Position numbers and translations under genes: made by a program
In this document: piece after piece, positions 26,301 through 41,300 of the stretch
How positions within the stretch are numbered: the stretch's first letter is position 1
Layout of the letters: each line of letters begins with the position of its first letter
Notes under the pieces: generated by a model
Told to the model about the DNA's origin: nothing
Databases searched by the model: none
What the model saw: the letters and a program-made list of their open reading frames with translations, nothing else
Source: Apoda limacodes
Lineage: Eukaryota; Arthropoda; Insecta; Lepidoptera; Limacodidae
NCBI GenBank assembly: GCA_946406115.1
Contig: OX291540.1
Coordinates: forward strand, 4,956,563 to 5,020,562
Reading direction: 5' to 3'
DNA length: 64,000 nt

Positions 26301-29300
26301 AACGCGCGAGTGATACCTCTTGTGTTACAAACGTCCATAGGTCCACGGTGACAGCTAACCATCAGGCGGACCGTGTGCTTGTTTGCTACCTTAGTGGTAT
26401 AAAAAAGTATCAATATACACAGAGCGAACATTACGAACGAACGCACGGTCCATTATTGGTTGGAACGCTAATTAAATGCGATTATGGAAACTGATGAGTC
26501 ACTCCATCGAAGAAGACAGCGCCCGTGTGACGTGGCTTACCTAATACTGGTTGGAAGCCAGTGAGAACATGTCCCGTGATGCAGAGGACTTGGTGGACGC
26601 ACGAGTCTTTGGCGCGGAAGCCGTACTGCTCGTCGATTAAGATGCCTTTGGAGACTATAGCGTTCTGTAGGCAAGCGAAAGGCGTTTGTAAAGTTTACCA
26701 AGGGCTGTACGAGCTTTCCCGGGCTTATGGATGCCCATAACAATTGCATCTTTCCATAGAGCAGGAAAGGTGCAATTTTCGATAGCAGCGTTGAAGATGG
26801 CTACTAGAAGGAAGAGAAGGGGGAGAGTGAGGCGCTTAAGGATATCGTTAAAGATACCGTCGGTGCCGGTGGCGTAGGTCTTTGATGACCTGTTTGACTT
26901 CATCGACTGTGACGGGGGGCAGAGAAGTTCTGCGCTCCACTTCACCGTCTACCTCTCGCACGTGATCGGGATCGAAATTCAATTCAATTCAATTCAATAT
27001 AATTTTATTCACATTAGGCTACAATAATTGAGCACTTATGAATGTCACTACGCCATCGGTTCGTAAGTCTACAGGGAGGGAGACCTTGTACTGAGAAGAA
27101 CCGGCAAGAAACTCAGCAAGGGCATTTCTTTTCTCCCTTTCTTTACAGCGTCCAATTAAAATATTGGAAAATGCCCTCCCTATCATAAAAGGACACTTTC
27201 CATTACAAACATAAAAAAACATGAAATATAAAGCACAAGCACAACATAAAAAAGTATCTAATATAAACAAAAGACAGTTTATGTATTCATCACTAAGAAA
27301 TAATCAATGTCTTACAGTATTAATAAAGAAAACAAAAAAGTAAGACTAAATACTAAGAATACCAAGAAGTTTGCAAGAGCAGACCAGCCTCCACAGGCGG
27401 CACCCGTTCACGAGTATGACACATGAATTGTATTATTTTTTATTTTTATACTTTAATTGTAATTTTTTTTTTCTACTTTAAATAGAACTTCTTGCCAGAT
27501 CTTTTTGGCAGAAATTAACATTGTTTACATTGTATTGAAGATTCAAAAGTGTTCTCAGAAACCTATTTGAATAAATATTGTTTGATTTGATTTCACTAAT
27601 GTTGTATATTTATACAATTAATATAAGTAAATTTATATAATATAGGATTTGTCGAAAACACTATAAAACAGGGCGCGACAGTGATTTGGCAAAACCCCTA
27701 AAAAAATCTAAATGTTATGGTAAAAAAAAGATAAATCCACACTAATAGAAAAAACCAACTCACACTTGACGTTTTTAAGTAGCCTATGTTCTTTTCTGGC
27801 ACTCAAAACTATCTCCAAGCCAAATTTCATCGTAAACCGACAGACAGACAAACAGAGTTACTTTCGTTTTTATAATATTAGTATGGATTATATAATTTTA
27901 CTAGCGGATCCTAGAACCCAATTGCAAAACTACCTACCGCGTTTAATTGTAACATTTCATCAAAATCGGTGCAGCCGTTTAGTAATCCAGTGACTTATAC
28001 TGACACATATATATATATATACATATAAAGATATAAGATATTTATAACATTAGTGCGGACCGCAGCCAGATCCATAGGGGGCAGCATGCGACGACCATCC
28101 AGTGCACTACAGACGACTCTAAGCTAGGGTAAAAACTCTTCATCCACCTTACTCACCAAACCGTGCATTTACAGACTTTCTACTTTGTCCATAATTTGGT
28201 CAATTTTTTAGCAGGAAAAATGTAGACCTCGAAGTGACTGTTTCTTACCTCCCCTACAGCTGACTTCTTAATGTCGGGCATTGATATACTGCCATTGAGT
28301 TGGCAAAGATGCATCGATGTAGCATGGTTGAATACTTCGATGAATATTAATAAAAAATATACAAACATTAACTGTAAATTTTTTGTATTATATTTTTTCC
28401 TTATTATGAATTGCCCTTGTACATAACGTATTGTAAATATGATTTGTAAGCGAAATTGTTATTTTGATTTTCCAAACACGTCAAAGTTTACAAGGACTCG
28501 CCCGCGAAGGTGCGCGAGGCAGGGAACGCGGTTACTTAACCAAAAAAACAATTCCAATTTAAATCAACTTTCTACTTAACACAAATCCTTAATTTTTAAC
28601 TTGGATTTCAAAATTAAATATATAAACATAGCGATAATTGATTAAAACTTAATTAATTTCTTGAGTACTTGATACACGTAAACTGGACAATTACAGGAAC
28701 GAAATTAGCGACTTTGGAACTCGAAATATTAATGCAAATGATACTTTCCCATTGAATCTCCCGGTTCAAAGGGTCCTCTTCTTTTCTACTACAGTTTCTA
28801 CTACAAAAAAAAAATTTTAAACCTCGCAAATAATTGCGAGTGCAGACTGACGACACCGTAAATTCTTATTTTCTTTAAGTGACAAAGTTCGTGGTTTATC
28901 ATTAAGTCTTCGTCATATTGTGCTGATTAATTTGCCACACCGATAGATAAAGTGACGTCGTCCTTATCAACATCATCTCTCTTAGGTCACATACATTCCG
29001 CTGAACTGCATCTACTGGACAGACTACTTTTATTTCCTATTGCAATACACTTATCGGTGCCAAGTTTAATGTTTAATTATTCTTCGACAATTTACACTAC
29101 TCTCTAATCCCAATTCGAGATAAACTATGAAGAGAGATGCACTATAAGTTATAAAAAAGCACGCCCTAAAGTTAAAAGAGCGAAACAAATTACATAAAGC
29201 GCAGTGACTATCTCATTAGCGCCGCTAAAAGACATTATTTAGTTCCTCTTTGTACAAAACACATTTCAAAATGTTACAAACCAATTATTTAGAATTTTGT

Positions 29301-32300
29301 AGAATGTAATACATCATTTTTAGAATACACCTATGATACCTGTGTAGATAGAGTTTCTGCTAAAAGTGGACGTTTTCAGCAAAAACACATAATGTTCTAA
29401 TAATAGCTTATAACTAGTTCTAAATAATTGGTTTGTAACATTTTTGAAATGTGTTTTGTGGAAATAAAGAATATGTTTTGGAGGCGCTAGTAAGGTAGGC
29501 ACTGCGCCTTAACAGAAAAATAAGAATTAGAAGAGGAGTAGTTTTCACTAATGGAATGTTGACTCACCGGAAGGAGTTCGATCTGGTTCTGCGCGCGAGT
29601 CATCTTGTCGCAGTAGTCATTCAGGATGTCACGGAACCGAGTCCAACATTTTTCGGGGACCGTGATCGCGGTACGAAAGTTGCTTTTAACCTTGAACAAT
29701 TTATTTATTGTTATTATGTTATAGGGTTCTGTACCAACATGGAAAAACGAACTCTTATTAATGGATGTCTGACCATCTGTTGGTAAGTGACAGATTGACT
29801 TCAGCAACTATAAATGCGATCGACTTGAAAATAGCTACAGGCAATGGCAAATAATTATGTGCGTGCAACAGAGACAAATAGTGACCGGTCATTGACCGAA
29901 AATCTTCCTGCTAAGCGTCCGTGCTTTATCTAAAGTAAAAATGTAATTTTAAAGTTCAAGTAAATTTTTAAATAATTCAGACTGATTGAATAAAACAAAT
30001 AAACATAGATCAATCTATATTAAGGAAAATATTAAATTTAGTTACATCCAACGGTTTTAGTGGAATAAAAAAATATCTAGTCAAATAGTTAAGATTCACT
30101 TTTTTCGTATTATACCGTTTGGACAATCTAGAATAATAATAATAATAAACTAAAACTGCAAAAAAAAATAAGCTAATGGTGTGCATAGGTCGACAAAGAA
30201 ACCAATAGTCCAAATTTCTTATTTCTGATTTAATTCACAAACTTATCTGAGATACAACCAGAAACAACAGACCAAACACTTGAGCTTGAGGCTTGGGAAT
30301 ATTGACGTCACGTTAAATACATAGAGGCTGATCGGATATCAAATCTAATGTTAGTGTTGCGATACTAAGTCGTTTTGAAGCTCTCATGCCATGACACTTC
30401 TTTAAGACTGCGGTATAGGCTAGACCGCGTAAATACGCAGTTTTTGTGCAAATTTTGTGGCTGAACTATAACACCTAAAGGATTGAAAAAAAATACGATA
30501 TATAATGAATATTTAAAATGTACGAAAAACTTAAAAATAAATAAATAAGTGCGCCTCTAAAATTATGGTGCTTTTATAAAAACATAAAATGAAAAACCTT
30601 ATGCTGATCTAGCATAACTTGTAACGTGGGTACAACCTCGCTGATTTTCATGTAGATCCCTCGATTGTTTTGTCCGATGTCGAAATAGAAGTTTTTGTTA
30701 TCTACGCGCAAGTGCCGTCCCTCTGGAAGCTCGCCTTTGAAACTGTAAATATAAGTATTAACAGATACTATTAGGTTAGTTTTAAAGTGTCAGGTTCAAG
30801 CTACATTCTAAGGGCTTCAACCGAACCCGGTATAAAGGATAATATTTATTTTAACTTTATAGCAATTTTATTTCAATTTTAAAAATATCTGAGTAAACTA
30901 CAAATGTTCGTCTGAAAATGCCTTTTCTCGGAAGATGGAGTAATCAGAATCTCATAACTCGGTTGTGAATAATACTACCGAATGGTGAAAAAAAAGATAA
31001 AGAAAATGAATAAATTTACCGACAGACAACAATAATTTTCCAGAAGGTGCAATAAAATAGAAAAAAAAAAAAATTGAAGAAGGATATAACTTATTACATT
31101 TTGAGAGTCAATAAATATTTTGTAGGTATTTGTTTCATGTACACCATTTCCACAAACTTCTTACCCGAACACATTTTCAATTTAATTTTATACTAAATAG
31201 CTTTCCTGCTTTAGTATATATGGGTCAACATATATCTGGGATTCTATGTGGCTACTTAATTAACAACATTATGACAAATTGCATCTTATTTGTAGATGAA
31301 TTATTATTATATTATAGGTTAATTATTACTTAAACACTGCTAAGGTCGACTTGCAGAAGATTCAGGGTTAAATAAATAACTAAACCTGGGTCAATTTTAT
31401 AACTAGATAACTCGTTAACTGTCTGAACTATTCTAAAATAATAAATGTGCATCCTAAAACCGCCTTAATAAGAAATTTCCGCATATACATATATGGGTCT
31501 CGCTCTCTCTTGTTAGCACCAATAAATCTATCTATCTTTACAATTTCTATTATTCTGAAAAATAATATAAATTTAACTAGAAAACCGATATCAGCACGAT
31601 TTGAACCCAAAAACTTTAGCGCAATATTGCGGAGTTAGTGACTTAACCCTCGGCTGGATACGGGTTAAATTTTTAAGGTTTAACTCGGCCGTTGGACCTG
31701 GTTAAGTAGTAGCGCAAGACAAAAAAATTACTTTGACTTTAACTCTGAGGAGCGCAAGTAGACCTAAGTTTCCCACCAAACTTATTGAAGTCGTTAAACT
31801 GTATTACAACACATAATACTGACCCGCCATCGTCGGTTCCGAAATCGTCGAGCAGGTCTGTGAGGGCGTCCCGAAATTCTATCATTCCTTGCGCCGGCAA
31901 CGCTACCTGACTACGAGGTCCACCGCGAGTGATAGTTTGAGACACTCGCAAAAACCGCCCCCGGGAATTTTCTTTTAAATCCAGGTAATACCGTCGGTTA
32001 TCCTGAAAAGTTAAACAAACGTTTAGTATACCAAAGAAAAGTATCGTTGGTTACAAAGCCCTTCTACTAACAACAGGCACGGTCTAAGTTACTCCGAAAA
32101 ATATTGGATTGGAAATATTACAGATGTAAATGCATATAGTAATAACATAGTCTTTTCATTCCTACAGTCGGCCATTATACGCTCTCGAACGGGTTTAAAT
32201 ATGTCTTTACATAATATGGTCGTCAAAGACAAAGAAACCTGCATTTCCAAAAAAGTATAAAAGAAGTAACTAATCCACATTTGGCGTTGTGGGATAGAAC

Positions 32301-35300
32301 TAAAAAGCTACCAGAGGAGGTAAAAAGGCATAAACCTACTCACTTGCTGAGTTTTACAATCATTTCTCGCATTGTGGCAAGAAGTCCAATAGTCACCTCT
32401 GTCTCAAACCCATAAAACGAGACACTGACATTTGTGGTTAATATCATTCCTAGCATGGAATGTGTGGTATTTAGTAAACAAGATCCTACACATAAGTGGT
32501 GAAGAAACGCAGTAATCTATACTATGACAAATGTTACTTCGGCGCAGTGGTACCTAGTTAGCGGTTGTAACCTGGGCACATATTTACACATGGTAAGCAA
32601 CGGAGAAAAAGATTAATATCTAGAGAGACTAATATAGTAGTAGAATCCACAGAATCCTTACCTTGACCATCATTTCTGATTTGAGTTTCCCGTCATCAGG
32701 CACGTTGTCAGGGTTTGGAGGGCCCAGCGACGAATAGAAGTCGCTGAAACTGGACAGGTGGTCACGGAACTCGGCTGCAGTCGACATGGCCAGAAATATT
32801 TGACTACGTCGCCCGTCTGCCCCAATCTGTCGATGGTAAACAAGGGTTTTAAAAGCAAGTGTCACATTTAGGGGCATACTCAAGTAGTGCGTTTCTCTTA
32901 GTACCATCAAAACCCACTCGTCTTCTCAAAAAACTGCCTCCTCTTAACTTAAATGTATGTTGACACTTAAGAGCAGGGGCGGCATCGTGACATTTTAATG
33001 GGTGTTCATTAAAATAAAAAAAAAGACGATTTGCTTAAACACTAACCTTTTATTATTCTATTTATAACTAAAATTCATTCGCATATTTAGATTTTAAACG
33101 CGTGTCGCATTTCTGGGACCCTTTGTCTTTATTTCAAACTGAGTTACTAGAATCTTTTAGCACGAAAATCACATTTTATTTTGCTATAGTTACTTATGAG
33201 ACAATAAACAAACTGTTTATGTAGGTATGTATTTATTTAATTTGTTAAGAAAAACTTGTGCGCACGATAAAACATTTATTGTGATAAGAGCGGCAAGTCG
33301 GCAACAGGGCGCCGCGGGAGTAAAACAGGCAACATAGCCCAGGAGCGGCGCTCCACATTTCCTAATTTTTCATACAAAATCTTCTGTTTTACGTGTGAGA
33401 CTGTGCTGAACTTTCTATTTCACACTCGTGAATTTTAGCTTTAAGTCTCTTTCGCGAATTTGCTAGCGCTCCACTTACTGACACAGTCTCCTCAGTGCAA
33501 TTCCATACTAAATCTTGAGTTAGCTGTGTGTGTACAGAATGTTTTTAGTGAAATGCTATTTTAACATAAAGAGTAATAGAAGCATAATAATAAATTATTT
33601 TAACTAAAATATAAAACATATTGTTTCTTAAGTAGATAATTATTTATGGGAGTGCGCTGCACCAGCACTCCTTAGGACGAGCCGCCTCTGCTTAAGAGTC
33701 CATACTAGGAGGTCTAATCAAATACACGGAACAGTCTAATAACAACAACAGCAGGATGGATTATATTTACATTAGTATAAGGTATAAAACAATGTTGCGA
33801 GAAATAATATGGGGAATCAAACACAAAGCCCCCAGGTCTGTAGAACACAGTAATATATTTGCAAGCAATAATGATTATTTGTGAAAATCTTATCCTATTA
33901 AATCTATGTAAACAACAAGTGAACATAAGTTATCGCTTATATACGTCATCACTCACGTCTTTCTTCTATATGTTCAGCCTTTGTCCCTACTTTCGGGGTA
34001 GGCTGATTAATTGAGGTAAAGTGCCATGTTTTGCACTTTCCAGCACACCATGTCAACTCCAATGGTATGTGCCTTGTCAAATACAAATACAGCTTTCTAA
34101 ATTCTTGTACATGCAAACAGAAATAGGTGCGAAATGATTTTTTTATGTACTACGATAGTACTTACCTACATTTGAGCTAACTGGCTATATTTTTAATTTC
34201 AGAAACTTTGGTAGATAAAGTCGTTAATAAATTGAATCGGATAGTCCGTGGTCTACCTAGTATTTTTGTATTCATGACATAAATTTGTTCGAAATAGAGA
34301 CCATGAACTGGTTTTTTGGTAATTTACATCAAAATTGACTTTGAAAGCATTGCAATGAATCATTGTATTCAATATACCGAAAAAACAGAATTTATAATTT
34401 CGGAAGTAAGAAAATTTTCACATATTCTTGTTAAAAACTAAATTACTGCGATGATAAAAAAATAAATAAACAGTATATGTATAATGACGATAACTTATCG
34501 TCAATGATATATACTGATCAGCTGTATATCAAAATCGCATGTTACCGATTATAAAATTCGGCATATCTACATACACACCCAGGACTTACGTTACGTATTT
34601 TATTTTTCTGATAACGAGATTCATTGGGGAGAATTTAAGAACACTTGCTTTTGGTTGTTCTGAATAGTTATAACCCCAAGAGACAGGCGGATATTTTATC
34701 AAAAGACATGGAAACAACACAATAGAAATTAAACTGACTTTACTATCAAAAATCGAAATAAACAATTTTTTATTAGGTATGTTTTGAGCGATCACGAGCG
34801 CGAAAAAAGTCGGCAAGCATTACAATAGGAATTTCTTTTAATAAATTCGTTTACATTTTCAAAATTAATAGTTTGAGAACATTAAATTATATGTTTCAAA
34901 TTAAAATTTCATTCCTTTATCTATCGTGTTTTGTTAAACAGGTATGTTTTTACTCTATAAGAAGAATTTGTAAAATGTTAGAAACAAAGACGTAAAACCT
35001 AAAAAAAAATATAAAGAAGTTTATTCAGCATCTCGTATTTCCTCCCTGGGCTCTAGGGACTGCGTCCATGCGGTTCCTCATGGAACGGATGTCAGTCACA
35101 ATCTTGTGTTGTGAGATGTTATCCCATTTTAAACTGGCCAAGCATTTTCGGAGCAATATATCTCGCTTCGACAAGTCTCTTCAACAAATCCCATAGGTGT
35201 TCTATGGGATTCATATCCGGGCTTCTTGCTGGCCAGCCAATAACCGTTATACCGACTTCGTTCATGCATTCATTTACAATACCTGCGGTATGAGCCCTGG

Positions 35301-38300
35301 CATTGTTCTGCATAAAAATGAACTCTTCGCCAATAAAATATGCGTAGATAACCACATGAGGCTCCAGATACTCTTCGATGTAACGTGACTCATTTAATGA
35401 CGGTAAGCGAGGTCCAGATACAAAAGCTAGTTCGGTTTTTCCATCGGCGAATATGCCTCCCCATACCGTCCACGAACCGCCACTGTAACTGACTCTTTCT
35501 TCAATGCAGCACTGTTCAAAACGCTCTTTCTCTCTTTGATACACACAGCATGATCTTACTCTCGTCAGAACAGATAACTTTGCTCCATTGAAGGTATGAT
35601 CAATTTAAGTGCTCACACACCAAGTTACAGCGCTCTTCGGTGGTCTAGCGTCAATTTCAGGCCATTAGCTGGTTTATGAGGTTTCAGGCCACGCTCCGCC
35701 AATCTTCTTCTAATGTTGGGAATCGCTCATAGTCACTCCTCGAACCTCACGAAGCCGCTGCTGCAGACAACAGAGGTAAAGTGACGATTTCTTAAGGAAA
35801 CTGACGCAATATACCGGTCATCTTGCTCAGACGTGACCCGATATCAACCAGATGATGGACGGATGTAGGATGTTACAGAGCTTAGCTTACAATAATTATT
35901 AAAAAACTATTAAAAATGTGATCGAATGTAGAAATTCCGACGGAATGCACGTTGAAAACAATCTCTAGGTTCATTAATTGGATGAATATTTGAAAATCTA
36001 AATTCAAATTTGGAATTGTGGTACACTATGGTCCAAACTAAGCTGCCAGCTATCTATTGGTGTATATTTTTAATGATATTAATCATTTTTTTTACTTAAA
36101 TGCCGCCTGAATAGTACTTGCAGTACTGTTTCGATTTTTTGATGAGAAGTGTATAAAGTTAATTAACTCAAAACATCCATTTATACCGACTCCAAGGAAA
36201 ATGATCCGATCGCCGGACTGATCTACTTACAGCCTGTATTCCTAGAGGTCGAAACGTGAAACTTCAGCAGTAATATAAAAAGAATTCTTGGAAAATTAAA
36301 ACAAGTTAAAGGGAAGAATATAACATCGCAGTTTGTGCTGGCATTTATAAAAGACTAGCTTTTGCCCGCGCTTTCACCCTAAATTAGGTTATTGGAATAA
36401 GATTTCAACGAGAACTCTCAATTATACTATCTCCATGCCAAATTTGCGTGGTTACACTCGCCCTTAATTCGATTATCGGTTTAGGATTTCAACACCAAAT
36501 TCAATTTGGTGTCGATTGATGCAAAAATACAAATTAAAAACATAATGATTAAGGATAGTTTAGAACTAGAGCGACAATATGTGGATATGTACATGTATAC
36601 ATCACTGCTGTAATTTAAGTCAACGGCGATTATTTAACTCTTCATCAGGAGTCTAGCCTACCACTATCAAATAATAGATAGTTATCGCGGCGGAAGATCA
36701 AATCATAATGTGGACTCATGGCGTTGAGTTTTGATGGATCTTTAGAAATGTTTATACCACTGAAGGATAAATAATAGAGGAAAGGTTTAGTTACCGTACA
36801 GATGGTGGAGCACTCAGCCAAACCGTACATATTATATGGAACAGGAAAAAATAGGAATATGAAAAAGTGAAAAACTTGCAAAATACTTCAGACCCTTTTG
36901 TACATATACGGTGTTTCAAACTATTTTAGAAATTAGATCTGGACAATAAGATCACTCACCTCTGCGACTTTGATGAATCTTCCTCTTCGGTTCTGCTTTA
37001 CATCTAGGTAGAACCTTTTGGACTGTATTTGCAGCATTTTTGTAGCCAACTCTTGCTCTTGGGCCTGTTGACCTGGGGACGAAAGAGCAGAACCTAAAAC
37101 AATTTTTTTAAATTACATTACCTACTAGTCTAGACACCTATTTTTCCGTATACACAAACACTATTCAACCGATTCTAAAAGGACTTTCCCTAGTGGGTAT
37201 TTTAAATCTCCGGTTAGGATTTTATTCCTCATGTTATGTTATTTAGATTTGTTTTACCATTTCGATTTAGAAATGATATTTATCCAATGCATGGCAAAAA
37301 AGCCGTTTTTTTTTTAATAATTTGAAATTCTTAGGTATCTGCGTGAAGTAGACCTGGTAACCTTTAAATCTTGATCTTCAAGACCCTTGAAATTGGAAAA
37401 TCCACTTCTAAGAAAAAAATCCTGGGGCCTATTCCACTAAGCAACTATACACATGTGCTATATTATTTAGATGACGCAAAATGCAGTAAATGGTGTCAAC
37501 TTTCTCTAGTTATTTGAGTCTTCAAAATATTAATGGCGAAGAAGGTGAAGATTTGAAAGGAGTTTCGTGGAATAGGCCCCTGGTCGGTTTTCCTTTTTAG
37601 GCGGTTTAGGCTATTTTTTATTTAGTCGTAGTATTTTACCAAATTCTGAGGGAAAATCCCTTAAATAGTTTCTTTCATATTGTCAGACATCCAAGAAACA
37701 TAACATAAACCAAATGACGTTGAACTGAAAAATATTTAGCTAAACTCCAAAAGAAAAAAAGGCCTTTAATTTTTTGGGCAAACCCAGAAGTTAAAAACCG
37801 GCCAAGTGCGAGTTGGACTCGCGCACCGAGGGTTCCGTACCTACCACCATTTATGTAAGTTACAAACACAAACAAAAATATTTTTATATTTGAGGTGATT
37901 GAATGAAAGGTAAATTGCGATTTTCGATGTTTGACGTATTAAAAAAAAACTACTTACTCGATCTCGTTTAAACCAATTTTCGGTGGAAGTTTGCATGGCA
38001 TTGCATAATGTACATCATATATTTTTTTAGTTTTATCATTCTCTTATTTTAGAAGTAACAGGGGGGGACACACATTTTACGACTTTGGGAGAGTCTCCCG
38101 CGCAAACTATAATATTAAAATAATATTAGAAACCTCAATATCATTTTTGAAGACCTTTCTATAGATACCCCACACGTTTGGGTTTGTTGAAAAAAATTTT
38201 TTGAGTTTCAGTTCTAAGTATGGGGAACCCCAAAAATTTTTTTTTTTTTTTTTCTAATTTTGTGTGAAAATCTTAATGCGGTTCATAGAATACATCTACT

Positions 38301-41300
38301 TACCAAGTTTCAACAGTATAGTTCTTATTGTTACGGAAAAAAGTGGCTGTTAAATACGGACGGACGGACAGACAGACATGACGAATCTTTAAGGGTTCCG
38401 ATTTCTGCCATTTGGCTACGGAACCCTTAAAACGTCTTTCATTTGCATAAGAAGACAGGATTAGACAGGGCAGAATATTCACGGAAATATTATCAACAAT
38501 TTAAGAGCGTACCAAAGCTGCGTCATTACTACCGTTATTGAAATCCCCATTAAGTACTACTGGCACCCCAGTGACACTTTTAAGAATACCCTCCCAACTA
38601 GCAAAAATGCGATAATAGAAAATCTTATAACACAAAAAAGTTTAATCAAAGTCATATAGAAGTAACACTTGTGACTGCTGGTCATATATATTTATTTCTT
38701 AAAGCGTTTTAGATGTAAAAGGCTTTACAGCAAAATTGTGACATTAACCTATCATATAAACTTTTACTCTGCCACTTTGTATAACGCCTATAGCACTGTT
38801 GTAAATAGGCACTCACAACAGTCGTTATCGAGCTACTATATTGTATTTAAGGCTTTCGTGATACCCTTATGAAGCGGATCCATACTATTATGGCTCCTAA
38901 ATAACTAATTTAACACTGGTGTTTAAATAGTCGCTATCACTGCTAAACCGTGATACAGCAGCTTCCGTTATAATGAATTTACAACAAATTTGCGTTAAAA
39001 CCGCTCCCGTTAACAACTGCTCTAAAATCGTCCTAATTGGACCTTAATTAACACTCAAAAGTTTAAAAACGTATTTACAAGGCAAGATATCACTAGTTAC
39101 GTAACAACTTTGTTATTTCCTATTTATCACTAAAAAGTCGCATATCGCTTTACTGTGATATCTTTACAGGACCTAAAATTTATTATGGCTGCGAGATGTT
39201 GTAAATCGGTTGTATATGAGGAACCGCAACTCTATTCAGTTATATATCAAAGTCTTAAAAATATTTGCTAATCAATTTATATTTATTTGTCTAAATATTA
39301 ATAAATTAACGAGGGGCATGCAAAAAACACCATTAATATACTACTAGAATATGAATAAAAATGCAAGCACAAGTGATATTGAACTATTTATTACAATACT
39401 ATCGCTCGTTACAGAATACAGAAGCATTAACATTAAACAAATAATAACTAAGCAATTATTTTTGTCTACAAACTTCGAAATTTATAGATGGTCGACATAA
39501 CAGTTATTGAATTTGTAATAGGAAGGAAAAGCAATCACTACATTGACACTCAATGGTTGTATATCAATGTTCGCGTGGCCGTTTTCACATCATAGTGATA
39601 CCAGTGTTTAAAATTCCCTAATGTATTACCGAAAAGTCACAAAGAATTACGCATATATGACAAATATGTATCTTATTAGCTCCAAGCGGAGCTGTAATAC
39701 AATAACTATATCACTTAAACGTTCTAAATCAGGCCCTTTCCGCGTTGTAGAAACGTTTGTAATATTCTAATAGGACCAATCATGAACACTATTTTGCACC
39801 CAGGAAACGTTACTAAAACCGATATACAGCTTAGATTTGCTATATTTAAGCTAGACGCGAACTCGACACCGAACCAATGAAAGTGATATTAAATATTATT
39901 TCCCTATTCACTATGCACATGTCACGAACTTGGCCAGTTTTTGATAAAATAAATTACACCATTTGTAATATGTTATTGTTATATATTAAATTAACATAGT
40001 TTTTGCATTTATTATAGGTACTTATTAAGTGGATTAACTTATCAGCTTCGTAACATTTATTTTATTATATTATTTTTTAAACACCATGCGAACTCTGGCT
40101 CGCACAAAAACCTCTGTGGTTTAAAAGAGCGTCTTTACTTATAAGATAATTGTTCTATTGTAAATATTGATCAATTAAATAAAGGTGGTTTTAGGGTAAA
40201 TAGATTGTGTAAATATTTCTCAACCAACTTACTTTGATAGAAGCAATTAGAAATCGTCCGGTCGATACATTACAGCCTGTACGTTGCAGGTGCATTTGTA
40301 ACGCATCCAACTTTCATGGACGATTGAACAGGTATTCCCTGCCTTAATTGTGGCTATTAAACGGCTAGATACACTCATTTACTGACACAACAGCATCCGC
40401 TAACGTAGAGGCTAAAGACTAAAATTAATAACATCTAATGGAATATAAATATATGTATATTTGATTTTTCATAAGGAAATTTAGAACCAGAAAATATAGC
40501 ACATTTTCAGATGTGATAATAATAATAAAAAAAAACTGTATAATAAACGCTTTTTTGTACAAATTGTCATAACTAAATGCAGGGAAATAATTATGGGTCA
40601 CTCAATCTAGGAATAAGAATACCAAGGATAGTCTACAAAATGAAAATAATTAACTGATATTTTGTTGTTATTAATTCACCCGGAAAACTATTAGTTTGGA
40701 ATAGGAAGGATTGATTTCGTATTCATTACTTAAAAATATGTAAAAAGGTATTATTAGAAACGGTCTTCTTTGTTTTGATAAACAAAAAGTAGATACCATA
40801 TTTTATTTTAAACGTTTCAGCATAAAAAAAAAGTGAGACTATGAGATAATAACGCATATATTTCCAAGTTCATTCAGATTGTTGGGGGGTGGCATTCTGG
40901 ATTTAACCCTTCTGTCCCAGACATGCTCTATCGGATTCATATCGGGGGAATTTGCTGGCCACTGCATCACCGGTATACCTACGTGGCTCAGATATGCCTG
41001 TACCGATTGTGCACTATGAGCACGAGCATTATCTTGCATTAGAATAAAGTCGTCACCAATAAATGGGGCAAATGGTACAACATGTTCTTCTAAAATGTCT
41101 CTGATGTATCGATCTGCTGTCATGGTCCCTCCTGTGACTATCACTAACTCCGTGCGAGCTCCCAAACATATCCCTCCCCAAACCATAATCGAGCGGCCAC
41201 CATAAGCCACTGTGTGTTCAAAATTAGACTGTATGTGGCGTTCTCCTTTGCGTCTCCATATTCGCTGTCTCCCATCGATCTGTTTTAAAAGAACTCTGCA

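Noticed and set aside
28249..28300. Possible extra Pur-alpha exon with a GTAAGAA donor (minus strand, frame [11 protein letters not shown]).
   Set aside because: In the frame required after exon 7 it reads YINARH and stops, its acceptor is poor, and exons 7 and 8 already join in phase.
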